NCBI GenBank assembly: GCA_014607495.2
Contig: CP053170.1
Span: forward strand, 1-64,000
Reading direction: 5' to 3'
DNA from: Carposina sasakii
Taxonomy: Eukaryota > Arthropoda > Insecta > Lepidoptera > Carposinidae
DNA: 64,000 nt
Below, in pieces: positions 1 to 11,460 of this stretch. Position 1 is the stretch's first letter. Each line of letters starts with the position of its first letter. Below the pieces are notes generated by a model. It saw only the letters and a program-made list of their open reading frames with translations, made no database searches and had not been told where the DNA came from. A program made the translations under genes and the position numbers.

Positions 1-98
1 GTGAAATCTAAGCTTGAACGTTCCTTACATGTCTTGGGGTTATCGCAGCTAGTGACTAGCCAACACATTTCACTGAAACATCAAAATCTCTTATTGAC

Positions 99-2387
99 TT
101 GGTTTGTACGGACTTGCGGGCAAGAAATATAACTCTTGATTTGGTTGGTAGGCTCTATGGCCATTGTCTAATAACTTGTGAGTTCAACATTAAGCGTGAA
201 AAACTAGCCTCGACGACTGTTGAATTTAGATCAATTCGAAGCATCTCCAGTGAAAACTTTGCGGCTGACGTGCAAGCGGTTGGGTGGGACCAAATCAGTC
301 GTCGTGGCGAAATCAACAACGTGGTTAATACATTTACTGATTGTATCCTGGGACTGTTTGATTTGCACGCGCCTGTTAAGTACATGAAAGTGAAGCAGCA
401 CTCCTATCCATGGATTACGCCTACAATAAAACTCATGATGAGGCTACGTGATCAAGCTTCTGCGGATTATCATAAAACTAAATTAGAATGTAAAAAAAAA
501 TACTACAAGGACCTTAAAGCTACTGTTAATCAAGCATTGCATCATGAAAAGTCAGCATATTTTAAATTTAACATAAATAATCAAATTAATCGTCCCAAGC
601 AATTATGGAAAAATATTAAAAATACACTACTACCTAAAACTAATACAGAACTCCCATCTCATTTACAGGATCCCGATATCATTAATAACCATTTCATGAA
701 CATTCCAAATATAGCTTCTATAACAATTTCACAACTAACCTTTTTTGAATATCACCAATATAGTGAAGCGAAATTTAAATTAGAACCAGTTGGCATAGAT
801 GCTATTACTAAGATAATCCGAACATTAAAATCTAACGCTTTGGGTAGTGACTCAATTAGTTTGGATATGCTTCTTATGACTTTCCCTCACTCATTGGAAA
901 CTATTCAAAAGATAATAAATCTGTCCATTAGCTCTTCTACATTCCCAAAAGCTTGGAAATTAGCAATAGTTCGTCCCCTGCCTAAAACCTCTAATCCCGC
1001 AAATCTGAAGGATTTGCGGCCCATTAGTATACTACCGTGTATGTCCAAAATATTAGAAAAAGTGGTGTGTTTCCAGTTAACGGATTATATTGAGAAACAT
1101 CATATATTACCTGATGCACAATCTGGCTTCAGAAAAGGACGTAGCACAGTCACAGCCCTTCTGGACGTGATCGATAACATCCTCGTTGCACAAGATAGCG
1201 GCATGTGCACGTTTTTGGTTCTCCTTGACTTTTCTAGAGCGTTCGACTCCATCAATCTTGATTTGCTTATTTCTAAACTTGCATATTATGGCTTCGACGC
1301 TGCTGCCCGAAGATGGTTTGCTAGCTACCTCTATGACCGATCACAGTGTGTTAAGGTAACGACCAATAATGGTCCATCTAAACTATCTAACACAGTGGCT
1401 GTAAACAGAGGTGTTCCTCAGGGCTCTATCTTGGGGCCGATACTATTCATCTTATATACTGCAGATATACAATATCAGATAAAGAACTGCAAATTTCACA
1501 TATATGCTGACGACATTCAAGTATACATTTCTTGTAAACCATGTGATATTGCAAGTGCTACGGAGAAACTGAACGCAGATCTCGCGCGTATTTCCCATTG
1601 GTCAAAAAGTAATGGCCTTCTGCTCAACCCTGACAAGACAAAGTATATGGTCCTTGGCAGCCCAAATCAACTAGCAACCATCGGCGCAGGTCTACCTGTT
1701 ACGCTCATGGATAGACCCATCGAACGTGTCTATAAAGCTCGTAACCTGGGTTTGCAAATGGACTGTGACCTGCGTTTTGAGGAGCATATAACAAGTCAAG
1801 TGGGAATATGCTTTTATAAGCTAAAAGTGTTGTACAGAATGAGGCCCTACCTCTCTGAACAGTTGAGAATTCAACTTGTGGAATCCCTAGTCCTATCCAA
1901 TTTAAATTACACAGATGTAGTGTTTGGTCCTCGTCTGCTACAAAAAACGTCTCGGCTGGTGCAGCGTGTACAAAATGCATGTGCCCGCTTTTGCTTTGAC
2001 ATTCCGAGGAGGAGTCACGTTTCGCCTTTCTTAAATAAGCACTGTTTACTCAAGATGGCACACAGACGTAAACTGCATTTGGCCTGTCTTCTTTTTGGCG
2101 TCCTGAAGCACGCTGCTCCAATATACTTGTCTGGGAAGCTTGGTGAAGTGTCCAGTTTGAGATCTTGCGATCGCCGACAATGTTCGTTGCAGCTTTCAAC
2201 ACAACGGCATAGAACGATAGCCTTTAAAGGAAGTTTCCGATACGCTGCAACGAAATGTTGGAATAATATCCCGCCGCCGATTAGGAACCTTAAGAGTATC
2301 TCGAGTTTTAAGGCAAGGCTTAAGAAATACCTGCTAAACTGGCAAAAGGAGCAAGAAGATCTGAGACATGACACTAGTGCAATATAG
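99..2387 (+). CDS. LINE endonuclease (partial)-reverse transcriptase ORF
   Basis: A 762-residue open frame. Residues 1-120 are the C-terminal part of an APE-type endonuclease, leading to the conserved PWITP segment. Residues about 290-560 are the reverse transcriptase: LLDFSRAFDSI near residue 375 holds the first catalytic Asp, GVPQGSILGP follows, and YADD near residue 469 holds the Asp pair. The C-terminal 200 residues are the usual LINE tail. It would copy element RNA into DNA at a nicked target. The displayed start is not the true start: upstream bases 1-75 carry more endonuclease sequence in another frame, so there is a frameshift near 60-80 and the gene continues beyond the window. The RT part has no stop. 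Confidence 0.88.
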   Translation: MVCTDLRARNITLDLVGRLYGHCLITCEFNIKREKLASTTVEFRSIRSISSENFAADVQAVGWDQISRRGEINNVVNTFTDCILGLFDLHAPVKYMKVKQHSYPWITPTIKLMMRLRDQASADYHKTKLECKKKYYKDLKATVNQALHHEKSAYFKFNINNQINRPKQLWKNIKNTLLPKTNTELPSHLQDPDIINNHFMNIPNIASITISQLTFFEYHQYSEAKFKLEPVGIDAITKIIRTLKSNALGSDSISLDMLLMTFPHSLETIQKIINLSISSSTFPKAWKLAIVRPLPKTSNPANLKDLRPISILPCMSKILEKVVCFQLTDYIEKHHILPDAQSGFRKGRSTVTALLDVIDNILVAQDSGMCTFLVLLDFSRAFDSINLDLLISKLAYYGFDAAARRWFASYLYDRSQCVKVTTNNGPSKLSNTVAVNRGVPQGSILGPILFILYTADIQYQIKNCKFHIYADDIQVYISCKPCDIASATEKLNADLARISHWSKSNGLLLNPDKTKYMVLGSPNQLATIGAGLPVTLMDRPIERVYKARNLGLQMDCDLRFEEHITSQVGICFYKLKVLYRMRPYLSEQLRIQLVESLVLSNLNYTDVVFGPRLLQKTSRLVQRVQNACARFCFDIPRRSHVSPFLNKHCLLKMAHRRKLHLACLLFGVLKHAAPIYLSGKLGEVSSLRSCDRRQCSLQLSTQRHRTIAFKGSFRYAATKCWNNIPPPIRNLKSISSFKARLKKYLLNWQKEQEDLRHDTSAI

Positions 2388-2951
2388 ACGTAGATATTAT
2401 GTGTGTATGTGTATATACTATATAGAATATTATATCTATGAGTTAGTGTTTTCTGTATTAAATGTATTATATGTTTAGTATTATAATAGTATTATAATAT
2501 AAAAAATTAATATATGTAGTGTATTTTTGAATTTATTAAGTATATTATATTTGTGTATTTATTTGTAATCTGTGTTATTTGTGTTCACTTTTATTTAATT
2601 TTATTATTTTGGTTGGGATGGCAGTGGTCTCAGCAGAATATCAGCGCAGGCTTCATAACCTGCATATGCTGAGCTGAGGCCATTTCACAACATTTAAATG
2701 TTTTCATAATATATTTTTTATTGTTTTAATTTTAAATATTAGTGATAAGGAATTTATTAACTAAGTTATTGTTTGCCTAATGTTGTGAATAAATTTATTT
2801 TGATTTGATTGATTTGATTTGATTAATTAAAAAGGAAAAGAATAGCATTTGGTTTAAGGAAATAATCCAAATGTCATGATAAAATAATAGTTATTATATC
2901 TCCTTTGTTCTCTTTATAATTCTGTCTTAATGGTAGCCTAAACCGTTGGGT
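2388..2951 (+). other. LINE 3' UTR, then A/T-rich spacer
   Basis: No gene. Bases 2388-2825 are the LINE 3' UTR, with a hairpin at 2625-2682 and TTGAT repeats at the end. Bases 2826-2951 are A/T-rich and lead into the C-terminal end of the minus-strand transposase relic. Confidence 0.6.
2625..2682 (+). repeat. Imperfect hairpin in LINE 3' UTR
   Basis: The outer arms TGGTCTCAGC and GCTGAGGCCA pair with one wobble position. Inside, GCAGG and CCTGC pair across a short loop. LINE 3' UTR stem-loops can be recognised by the element's own reverse transcriptase; that role is inferred here. Confidence 0.55.
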
Positions 2952-5811
2952 CTACTCCACATCATCCTCAATATTATCATTGAAATTAACATCTTGCTTA
3001 TGAAGGTTTCTGTAAAAGCTCTGATAGAATTCTGGAATAGCTCCACAATCGCACAAAGTAATTAAATCTTTATATAGAGGCAATGGTATAAGTAAAGGTC
3101 CATCGTAAGCTTGTTTCAAGTCATAGCTGTCATCCGTTAAATTACCACCGTCTGCGTCTGCGTCGACTACCAATTAGGCATGGGCTAATCATATCCGGGA
3201 AAGGATTGAAAATGTAGCAAATCACTCCGACTATGGATATATATCCTTTTAACATATCCAACTCCGCGTGCATGTCCGGGAACGAAGAGATTAAGTGGAG
3301 CGAGATATGACTGGGATTGGTTTGGTTAGGTTGTTGCAGGTGTCCTTTTAACAGATCCAACTCCGCGTACATATCCGGGAATGAACAGATTAAGCGAACC
3401 GAGATATGATTGGGATGATCTATCCAAATAATAATTAGAATATTTGATAGGCGTATTTAAAAATCACTAAATAGGTACACAAAGGTACACTAAAACTATT
3501 GTCCTAAAAATAATTCCAAATCCAAACAGCTTTCATTTACATTAAAAACAAAATACTTAAGATCAAATATAAAACGGAATAAATAGAAATTTTGAAAATT
3601 ATAATTACGAAAACAAATATTTCAAAACAAACATTGCAACGAACTAAACGGCATGCCTGTCGCTCGTGAGTATTCGTATATACTCGTGTAATGTCGTTAC
3701 ATTCGCGCTCATGCGTCTACTGCGATAGTACCGCGCGTTCCGGCGCGTTCGCATTCCGTCTCGCTCACTTATTCTTATCTTCGGCATTATTCGGTAGGTC
3801 GGAGTGGGTCGGATATAGGATATGGTAACTTTCTTTAAAGTGAAGGAGTTGATTCATATCCACCTCTGGATATATATCCGAGGATATAGTTGTGTCCGGA
3901 GTTACCCATGTCTACTACCAATCCGATTGACATTGAGCTCTTTATATTCTTCATTTAATGTATACTTAAACAATACTTGGTCTGGTTGGTCTTTCTCAAA
4001 ACGTATTTCTTTTATTTGGACCAATAAATTTTTTTCTCCCGTGTTGTCCTGTAACCAGTTTTTATCTTTACAATTCACTATATCCTTGAAGTCAAAGAAA
4101 TCCGTTTGCTTCATCTCTTTTAATTCAATTTTTTCGCCTTTTACTTTGGCATTCCTTATTATGTAATATATTTGCTCTGGAGTAAATATTTTTTTTTTAC
4201 CATCTCTATGCAGGAATGCATAGAGTCTCCTTCGGATTGAGAGTGGCCCTTTTCGAAAAACCTGTGCGTTATAGTCACTTTAAAATGTTTTCTTGCCCAA
4301 GAAAACATGGCAAACACAAATCTGTTCCTATTTTGACCAGTGCATGAATCAGAATAGAAAGATATATTATTTCTGCCATTCTGAACTTCATTTTTCATAA
4401 ACAAAAATAAACAACTGGCAATGTCATTAGAGCCTCTCTTTGCTATTTCACTATGCCATGCATAGCAGTAACCTTTTTTGCGTAACATGTCGTAAACTGT
4501 AAAGTTTAAAACAGAATATTTTCTTTTATAGAAGAAAATACTTGATTCACCTTGTGGAATATATAAAATTTTCTCAAGGTCGAATGAAGCAACTGTTTCG
4601 TGTTCAATATTAAAATTAAGTTTTTTGGCATTTTTAATGTCTCGCACAATTTCTTTTTCTTGTAGATGCTTTTGGTGGTCTTCTTGGAGTTGAGTTTTCC
4701 TATTATTGTCGGCGTTATGAAACATAAAACAGCGATCACACATATCTTTTTTGGGTTTGAAAAATGAATACCTAGTTGAAACGGGTATTAAAATTAATTC
4801 ATACTGACTTTTTGATGCTATTTTTTCATGTGAATAATCTTCTATAGTGGGATACCATTCTTGATATAATCTGTACATCTTTGATATATTTAAAGATTCC
4901 TCTAAATACATTTTTTGTGAGTCTTTGCGTCTATAATGTGATTCTATGTACAACCTGAAATAACTTTATGTGTTTTATAATACTTTGTTCTGTACTATCA
5001 CTCATTTTCTGGGGCCTGTTGTCATGTTTGCCTCTATTATCAGCTAATTTGGTGGTAGAACTTTGTTTTTCTAAAGCTGTATAAATGACTTTTTCGGAAA
5101 CTACTAAAGTATTAATAAACATCGTTTTGCATACGTCTGCTGTTACAATTAAGTTTTGAAAATCAAGCGGGAGACTATATTGAATAGTTTGCACTCTATT
5201 GTTCTTTCTTTCCAATTGCATTTTCTTGATAGTTTGCGCCTTAGCGTATCGTATAATAAAGTCCCATTGTCTCTCGTGATCACCTATTGCTCAAAAATGA
5301 TTAAAAATGTGTCGTCTTGTAGCTTCCGTAATTTTATCAATACATTTACGCCGACAATTACATGGATCTCCTAAAGTTTTTCCTGGTCTAGAAACTTTTG
5401 TTCTGGCGCTTATGAAGCATTGGCCCAAGTTTTTTAACTTCTTATTTTTTTCATCAAACCAATTATTTCGATGTCGAGTTCTTTTTCTTGCTTTATCAGG
5501 ATATTGCGTCGACTCTCCAATATCATTACCGTTATCCACAGTTCGCGAGGAGGAGTAGGAGTAAGATAACTCAGACAATATATTAACTTCAGTAGTTACG
5601 TCGCTATACGATGTATAAGAAGGACCTACGGTATTAGAGTTGCTAGTTACTGAGCCTTCAATTTGAACTGAACATGCGGAGCCTGATCTGTGGCATAAAG
5701 AGTCACTTGTCTGTAAATGGCAGGAAGTGGCGGTAATTGAAGTAAGATCATTTTCTTGTCCAGTTAAAGCTGGAAGGTAGTTAAGTCTCAGGGAAGGCAG
5801 TATTTAGCTGA
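2952..5811 (-). pseudogene. Unclassified DDE-like transposase, decayed copy
   Basis: A relative of the gene at 36574-40747, in pieces across frames. From the N-terminus: a Ser/Thr-rich region and Cys-rich GDPCNCRRKCIDKI (5290-5811), a VCKTMFINTL segment (4931-5221), the core (4159-4953), a tail piece (3902-4114) and the C-terminus (2952-3173). The core has all three candidate acidic motifs: ASFDLEK, YSDSCTGQNRN and SEGDSMHSCIE. The C-terminal block is separated from the rest by a 740-bp hAT MITE with clear TSDs. Further frameshifts make it a pseudogene. I do not see the TIRs that flank the 35.8-42.0 kb copy, so this is an old, truncated copy. The family resembles insect proteins known only by domains of unknown function (possibly DUF7869, from memory). 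Confidence 0.75.
3175..3914. mobile_element. hAT-type MITE with 8-bp TSD
   Basis: The ends are imperfect TIRs: TAGGCATGGGCTAA on the left and TAGACATGGGTAAC (reverse complement) on the right. The 8-bp duplication CTACCAAT flanks it at 3167-3174 and 3915-3922. TIRs starting TAG plus an 8-bp TSD fit hAT. It has no transposase. Inside is a diverged direct repeat of about 75 bp (about 3243-3320 and 3349-3415), each copy containing ATCCAACTCCGCGT. It interrupts the transposase relic. Confidence 0.85.
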
Positions 5812-5831
5812 GTATTTTACATGGTATGTAT

Positions 5832-8244
5832 TAGTGATGTAACGGATATTCGCGTTTACAATTTCTATTTACTAAAAAACTAAACAATTACTTGAAACAA
5901 AATTATTAAACTTTAAATATCTAATGTATTAAGTATTTATAACCTTTGGCTTTAAATGTATATTTTTTCATTCCACTTTATATATCTGAGGAATTAAATA
6001 TATTTATTATGAATAAAATATAAACTTAAAAAAGTTGTAATTTTTAATTCTTAATAATTAAACTGAAGCAATGGAATGTTAAACTTTAAAAATAAAAGTT
6101 TGGAGGCTCTTTCTCCGTGCAGCCTGTTTCGGTGAGGTGTGTAAAGTAGTCTAGCTCAACTGAAAACTTTCACTGGGGACACTTGTGGGCGGAGTTACCA
6201 AATATTCTCTGGCTACTGGAGAAAGAATGCCATATTTGTTGCTATTTACTTTCCACCAAAGAAGTGGGTCTTCTTCATTTTCAATACGTTTATCCAAAAC
6301 ATATTCATTAATATATATTTTTTATTAATACTTCTAATGGATTTGGAATATCATTATCTAGTTCTTCCTCGCTTTCACTTGAGTCCATCATCATTTTCAT
6401 AGTTTCTTTTAATGTCACAGATTTTTCTGAAAGACTGGTACTGGAGCCCAAGTTTTCATTATCCTGATTCCTTATTTTAGGACGCTTTGGCTTTGAACAT
6501 GACGGCAAGCTTAAGTCCTCATCTCCAAGTGAATCTAAAATATTTTTCATGACTTGATCTTTTGTTAAAGGATTTTTGAAGAATTTCGTTTTGTATCTAG
6601 GATCAATAAACGTTGCTGTAGCAAATAATATGTCGTTTTCTAAGTGAGAAAATCTGTGTCTCATTTCTTGTTTAAAACAAGTATATAGGTAGTGTTCCTA
6701 ATGCACTCGTCAGATGCATCATATTCATCAATCACCTTTTCCAGAGTGGCCAATAACGGAATCACAGATGATATGGTAACATTGGCTGCACTTAGTTCTC
6801 GAGTTATTTCTTCAAAAGGTTGAAGCAATGTAATCAATTTTTCAACAAGTATCCATTCTTTTGAAGTTAGTTGTGAAATTTTGTTGCTGGTGGAAGCATA
6901 AAGGCACAGCGAATCTTTGTTTTTCAAAATGCGTTCTAGCATGTAAAAGGTGCTATTCCACCTCGTAACACACTTGGATTATCTTGAGCTTTGGTTGATT
7001 AAGCTTTTCTTGCAGATTAACAAGTTCATCTTGAGCTACATTAGAGTGGTGAAAATGTGTTGCTATCTTTTTACATTTGTTAATGGCTGCAATGATAGAT
7101 TCTTGTGACTTAAGCCCTTCTTGAACAACAAGTTGGATTTGGTGCGATAAACAATCAATGTTTTTAATACTTAATAAAGAAATACCTTTTTTCATGTTAG
7201 TGCCACCATCTCTAACAATACATAATACGTTTTCTTGGGAATTCCCCATGATGACAACATAGTTTCTAACTTTGCCGCTGTATTTTCTCCTGTATGTCGC
7301 CCATCATTGAATACTTCTGCTTTCAATACAATCATTTTTCGTTCAAAATTATCGGTACTTCCGTGACAAGTGAAACTTATCAGCGACACTCCAGAGCAAG
7401 AGTCAGACCATATATCAGTTGTTGATGCTAATTTTTCAAATGATTTGTTTAATTCCAGAATTTTATCTTTTACCTTGCCGTATAATTTCTCACAAATGAA
7501 TGAAGTAAAATATTGCCGACTTTTTAAATTATTTGAAGGGCATACTTGGTTAATCAATCTCACAAATCCAAGACATTCCACAAAACTAAATGGTAAGTCC
7601 TCCAGTGCGATAATTTTGCCAATCAAATTATCCAGCACCAAAGACTTGGTGTTGTTGTTATCCCACTTTTTATTATTGTCAATGCAATCACTCAAAGACA
7701 TTTGCTTAAGGTCAGTTTTGGTACATTGTCGCGAAGAGGACGCCAAAGAATTAATTTTAGCAGCACCTTGCTTTTCATGTTCTCTTTTTTTCAATTCTTT
7801 ATATTCATTTTTGTGTTTAGCTTCCAGGTGATTTCTCATATCACTAGTGGTCCTGCCTTTGCGCGAGTACTTTTTATCACACAACATGCAATTAACATTT
7901 TCAGCATCACATATTGTAAAATAAGTCCAAACTTCGCTGATGTGTGCTTTACTCATGTTTTTATGCCACTTTGTCCCTTAAATATCAGTTAAATTTGAGA
8001 AATAACATAAAACTAACCTCAAAACTAAACAACTTTTAGAATGAACTTTCTGTGACTAAATTCATTCAATTAACCAATATCGGCTCGGCTATGTTCAATT
8101 CAAACATGGCCGACACAAAACATCAAACCTGTCAAACATTTTTTTTTAATTTAAAATATTCGCATTCGCGAATGTTGAAGATAAATATTCGCAATCGCGT
8201 TCGCATTCGCAAATGTGAAAAATCCAATATTCGTTACATCACTA
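5832..8244 (-). mobile_element. hAT transposon, full length but decayed
   Basis: Terminal repeats of about 19 bp start TAGTGATGTAACGGATATT on the left and TAGTGATGTAACGAATATT on the right (reverse complement). A perfect 8-bp TSD, GTATGTAT, lies at 5824-5831 and 8245-8252. The right subterminal region repeats the theme ATTCGCNNTCGCG. The transposase is on the minus strand. It inserted just upstream of the older DDE-like relic. Confidence 0.93.
6064..7956 (-). pseudogene. hAT transposase with BED zinc finger, broken
   Basis: The first 254-residue piece (7956-7192) starts with a BED finger: CMLCDKK followed by an H-x4-H pair, preceded by the aromatic WTYF. It continues into the RNase H-like core with the conserved STTDIWSD, where the first catalytic Asp is expected. 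The next pieces (7249-6953, 6942-6661, 6664-6308) hold CIVRDGGTN, the insertion helices and the FIDPRYK region. A C-terminal hATC dimerisation segment with DPLLWWKVN lies near 6250 but has a stop. At least four frame breaks make it non-functional. It would normally cut and paste the surrounding element. Confidence 0.88.
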
Positions 8245-8252
8245 GTATGTAT

Positions 8253-8520
8253 AAACCAACTATTTTGTTATTATCAGAAACGACGTTTAAATATTTTTAA
8301 GTTATTAATTGAGATACCTTTTAGTATAGAGGAATTATCCCTCTATGCTATTACATTACTACCCATTTAATTTTTAATGTGGTATTTTTATAATTAATTT
8401 GAACTTGTTTAGGTACCTGGTATAATGGCGTTATAAATGATTTTTATGAATTAAGATACCTAGTGTCATGAGGATTGAAGCTATAGTTAGGAAGTTTTAA
8501 CTCAAATGATTGAATAAAAT
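8253..8520. other. A/T-rich spacer
   Basis: No gene or clear repeat structure seen between the hAT TSD and the minisatellite. Confidence 0.5.
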
Positions 8521-8788
8521 GGATGACGTGAGCGTGCGTCTTAGATGTAAAATTTGGCAGACGTGAGCGTACGTCTTAGATGTATAGTTTGGGACGTGAG
8601 TGTGCGTCTTAGATCTAAAATTTGGATTACGTGAGCGTGCGTCTTAGATGTATAGTTTGGGACGTGAGCGTGCGTCTTAGATGTAAAGTTTGGATGACTT
8701 GAGCGTGCGTCTTGATGTTAAGTTTGGATGACGTATGCGTACGTCTTGATGTTAAGTTTGAATGACGTGAGTGTGCGTCTTTGGTCTT
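8521..8788. repeat. Minisatellite, about 8 units of 33-37 bp
   Basis: Units carry GACGTGAGCGTGCGTCTTAG followed by a variable ATGTANANTTTGG. Unit length varies by a few bases, with point differences between units. The minus-strand reading is open because stops are rare in the unit, but this is repeat, not gene. Confidence 0.9.
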
Positions 8789-9366
8789 CGGACAATATGA
8801 ACATTCCTTTATTGATACGTTAATAACAGCTGCGTTTGTAATGATTAAATTCAAGTAAAACATATCGAAACACACAAAATATTTACTTTTTTTCTATATT
8901 GAAGTTTTTTATTTTGATTTTCATTTCGTAATAAACAAAAAATTACGTATTTTTCTGAACATGTCTCATCAATATACACGACAACATGTATTTTTCAATT
9001 TGACAGGTCATGAATGGGCATTGTCCTTTGCTGTTGCATTTTATCAAAAAGTGATCTACGTTTTTACCTGCGACCAATTCTAAGAAATTGATTTTTGACC
9101 GGCTAGGTGGACAAAATACCCGTATGTGCGCCGGTGCGTATGAAAGCTTGTTACGTGTGCCATACACCACTGTGAATCCGTTCGCCGGCTAACCGATACG
9201 TGGCGACCAGGCGCATAGTGGTGAATCCGGCGACGACCCGGCGACCGCCTTTCCGGTAAATTATGTTGGTACGTATAAAAGCTACGAGTATCGTACATGT
9301 CCATACACTTCGCCGCCGGATACCCGGCAACCGGGTCGTATGAAAAGGCATTTATAGTAAAACCCC
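8789..9366. repeat. Spacer with GC-rich diverged direct repeat
   Basis: A/T-rich up to about 9060, then abruptly GC-rich. The segment starting GGTGCGTATGAAAGCTTG (about 9131-9203) recurs in diverged form starting GGTACGTATAAAAGCT (about 9270-9335). Both copies contain a CCATACAC...TTCGCCG block. The minus strand is open for 60-80 residues in two frames, but I recognise no protein. Confidence 0.45.
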
Positions 9367-10745
9367 CCCGCCCTTTCCTAAAGTTCGAGCGAGAGGGGGT
9401 TTTGGAGTTTCCCTGACTTCGCGAGTTTTTGGAGGTTGAAGCACGACCATCATTAGAAGAGGACGGTTTAGGATCAGTTTTCTTTATTGATGTTCCCTAT
9501 TTTTCGATAGCCTTTGAGGATTTTATGTTTCCGGGGAGCTCTTTCCCGTACAGTAATCAATGTAATGATATTGAGAGCAATGACTGTTGCTCAAAATAAA
9601 ACATTGACCCCCAACCAGGGAAGAGGACGCCTCTAACCGTCAACTTACACGTCCGTCCCAGGTAAGCCATACTGGTGGACCGCAGGGGCGGGCGTACAAG
9701 CCGAGGGCATAGTGACGTCACGGTCGACTAGGTGTCCGTTCACCGGACCTCTTCAAGCCTATACCGGCTCCTTGGTCAAGCCTGTATTGCGCCTAGTGGA
9801 AGGACGCGGCGAACTCGGCTTAAACTGCGAGGCCGGTTAACTGAGACAGTTTTATACTTGACATTTCCAAAACCCGCACATGCTTTTCCACGAATGCTAA
9901 CAACTGCTCAATGGAAGGAAGTTCCCCCGGGGACACGGTTTGTTCGAACTCACGTCGTCTCACAGGGTCTAGATTGCGCAAAGATTACATAAAATAACAT
10001 ATAAGATGACAAATTAGGTATTTTTAATAGTTCTAAGGCCTTAATATTTTCTTGATAAGTTTGTAAGAAAGTATTCAAACCCGAAGCAGACTCGACATTT
10101 AATGGTTTGACATTAAATATCTTGTCTAAGTATACAGTAGCTAAGGCACGTTTATTTTCGTAGCGCTTAACTAAAGCCTCCCAAACTATAGGATAGTTAT
10201 CTGCGGTTACCAACATCGACTTGACTATGGTAAGAGCCAGGTCACTCACAGACGACAGTAGGTAAAAGAACTTATCGATATCACCGACATATCCATTATC
10301 ATGGATCAAACTGAGAAAAGTGTCTCGAAAGGTCGGCCAATTCTCGAGCTTACCATCAAAATTACTTATACGCAGCTCTGGTAACTTGACGCGACGACAT
10401 GAGTTACTAGTATCAGGTTGCATCGATTTCCTTCATTTGAGCTTCGACACAGCGAATCGAATAATAAATTTGATCGGAGGCATCGAGCTCTTGATACGAA
10501 AGCTTGTATTTCGGATTCTTCCTCTTGTTTAAGGCAAGAATCTCTTGGGAATAACGCTGATAGTTTGCACGTGTAGATGAAAGATCTTCTACCCTAGCAT
10601 ACAAAACTTGAATAAGGCGTTTGTCATCTAGGGCTGTCTTAGACAAATCGTACAGTTTTTGTAAGCGTAAGAAACATATCTCTCTAGAGATATTGAGTGG
10701 TTGAGTTAGTAGTTCAAACTCTGAGTCAGAAAGTTCGACATTCAT
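9367..10745 (-). pseudogene. gag: BEL/Pao gag, broken
   Basis: N-terminal Gag (10745-10413, 110 residues) begins MNVELSDSEFELL. The next piece (10423-9950, 157 residues) has the BEL/Pao Gag signature LPELRISNFDGKLENWPTFR and the following ALVKRYENKR region. After a frame break near 9950, matching sequence continues (REFEQTVSPGELP) to about 9822. A Ser/Lys-rich linker (SRSQGNSKTPSRSN) lies at about 9370-9490, with unrelated sequence between. Gag would form the retrotransposon core. No protease, RT or integrase follows, so this is a truncated element. Confidence 0.82.
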
Positions 10746-11455
10746 TTTTGAATGACAAGTTCTACTTTTTATGAATTATGGGTCCAGGGACTTGCCCCAA
10801 ACTGCTGCAGCCGCCTCTTGTCCACGTCCCGGGACGGATAAGTCGCACTTAGTATTTTTGATGGTATTTGTTTATGGTGGAAACTCGGTGGAACGACCTC
10901 GCTCTCGCAGAGCAATTTTCTGACTGATTTGACTGTCAAAATCTTTTTATTTTTTGACGTGAAACGTCTTTAAAATCGCGCCGAAACATACGGGTACCAG
11001 GTTTAAAAACTGGACCGTAACGAAAAGGTCTATATCATCGTACCTTAATAATTAAAAAACTATTAGTCTTAGAAACAAAAATGTGGTGTAAATATTTCAC
11101 TTATATAGTCAGCTCGCTGTTATGACATTGAGTTCGTGTCGGGGTCAAGCGGGGCGGCGGGGGAGGGATACTGCGATAACTGTGCGAAACCGGCGCTCAC
11201 GCTTGTTTCTATTCAGTGTAACTCGTGACTCCGACTTTATAGCGTGGTGATTCTTTCGTGTGTTTGTCAAGTTTTTTTTATTAAAATACTTAAAACAGCG
11301 TCCATCTTGTTTTCATTTCAATCTTTTACTTTAAAAGCGATTCGCTAACATAGACGTTTCACGTTAAAACCAACGGCCGTGTGCCCCGACACAGCCCCAC
11401 CCGCTTTTTTTGATAAAGTTTTGGCCCTGGACCAGGCCTAAACAAGGGGGCAGTA
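10746..11455 (-). repeat. Probable BEL/Pao 5' LTR and leader
   Basis: About 700 bases lie directly upstream of the gag start on the minus strand. The distal end reads CAGTACTGCCCCCTTGTTTA, a start common in BEL/Pao LTRs. A TATATAAG-like box is present in the middle. The sequence after the LTR reads TTGGGGCAAGTCCCTGGACC on the minus strand and could be the primer site, but I cannot name the tRNA. No second LTR is seen for comparison, so the borders are approximate. Confidence 0.5.
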
Positions 11456-11460
11456 CTGTG

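Larger units (their letters stand above)
1..2825 (+). mobile_element. Jockey/CR1-type LINE, 5' part outside window
   Basis: A non-LTR retrotransposon enters from the left edge. It has the end of an endonuclease domain, a full reverse transcriptase and an A/T-rich 3' UTR of about 430 bases ending in TTGAT-type repeats near 2800-2825. That tail is typical of Jockey/CR1-group elements, which end in short tandem repeats instead of poly(A). The clade assignment rests on RT motifs and tail type only. Confidence 0.85.

Noticed and set aside
3822..4166. 114-residue ORF on the plus strand
   Set aside because: Shadow of the minus-strand transposase relic and the MITE edge.
8521..8788. CRISPR-like array
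   Set aside because: Repeats are contiguous and variable, with no unique spacers and no cas genes; the DNA is animal.
8627..8875. Repetitive minus-strand ORF
   Set aside because: Lies over the 33-37-bp minisatellite and has no protein features.
9732..9992. 86-residue Arg-rich ORF
   Set aside because: Antisense of the BEL/Pao gag and its junction.
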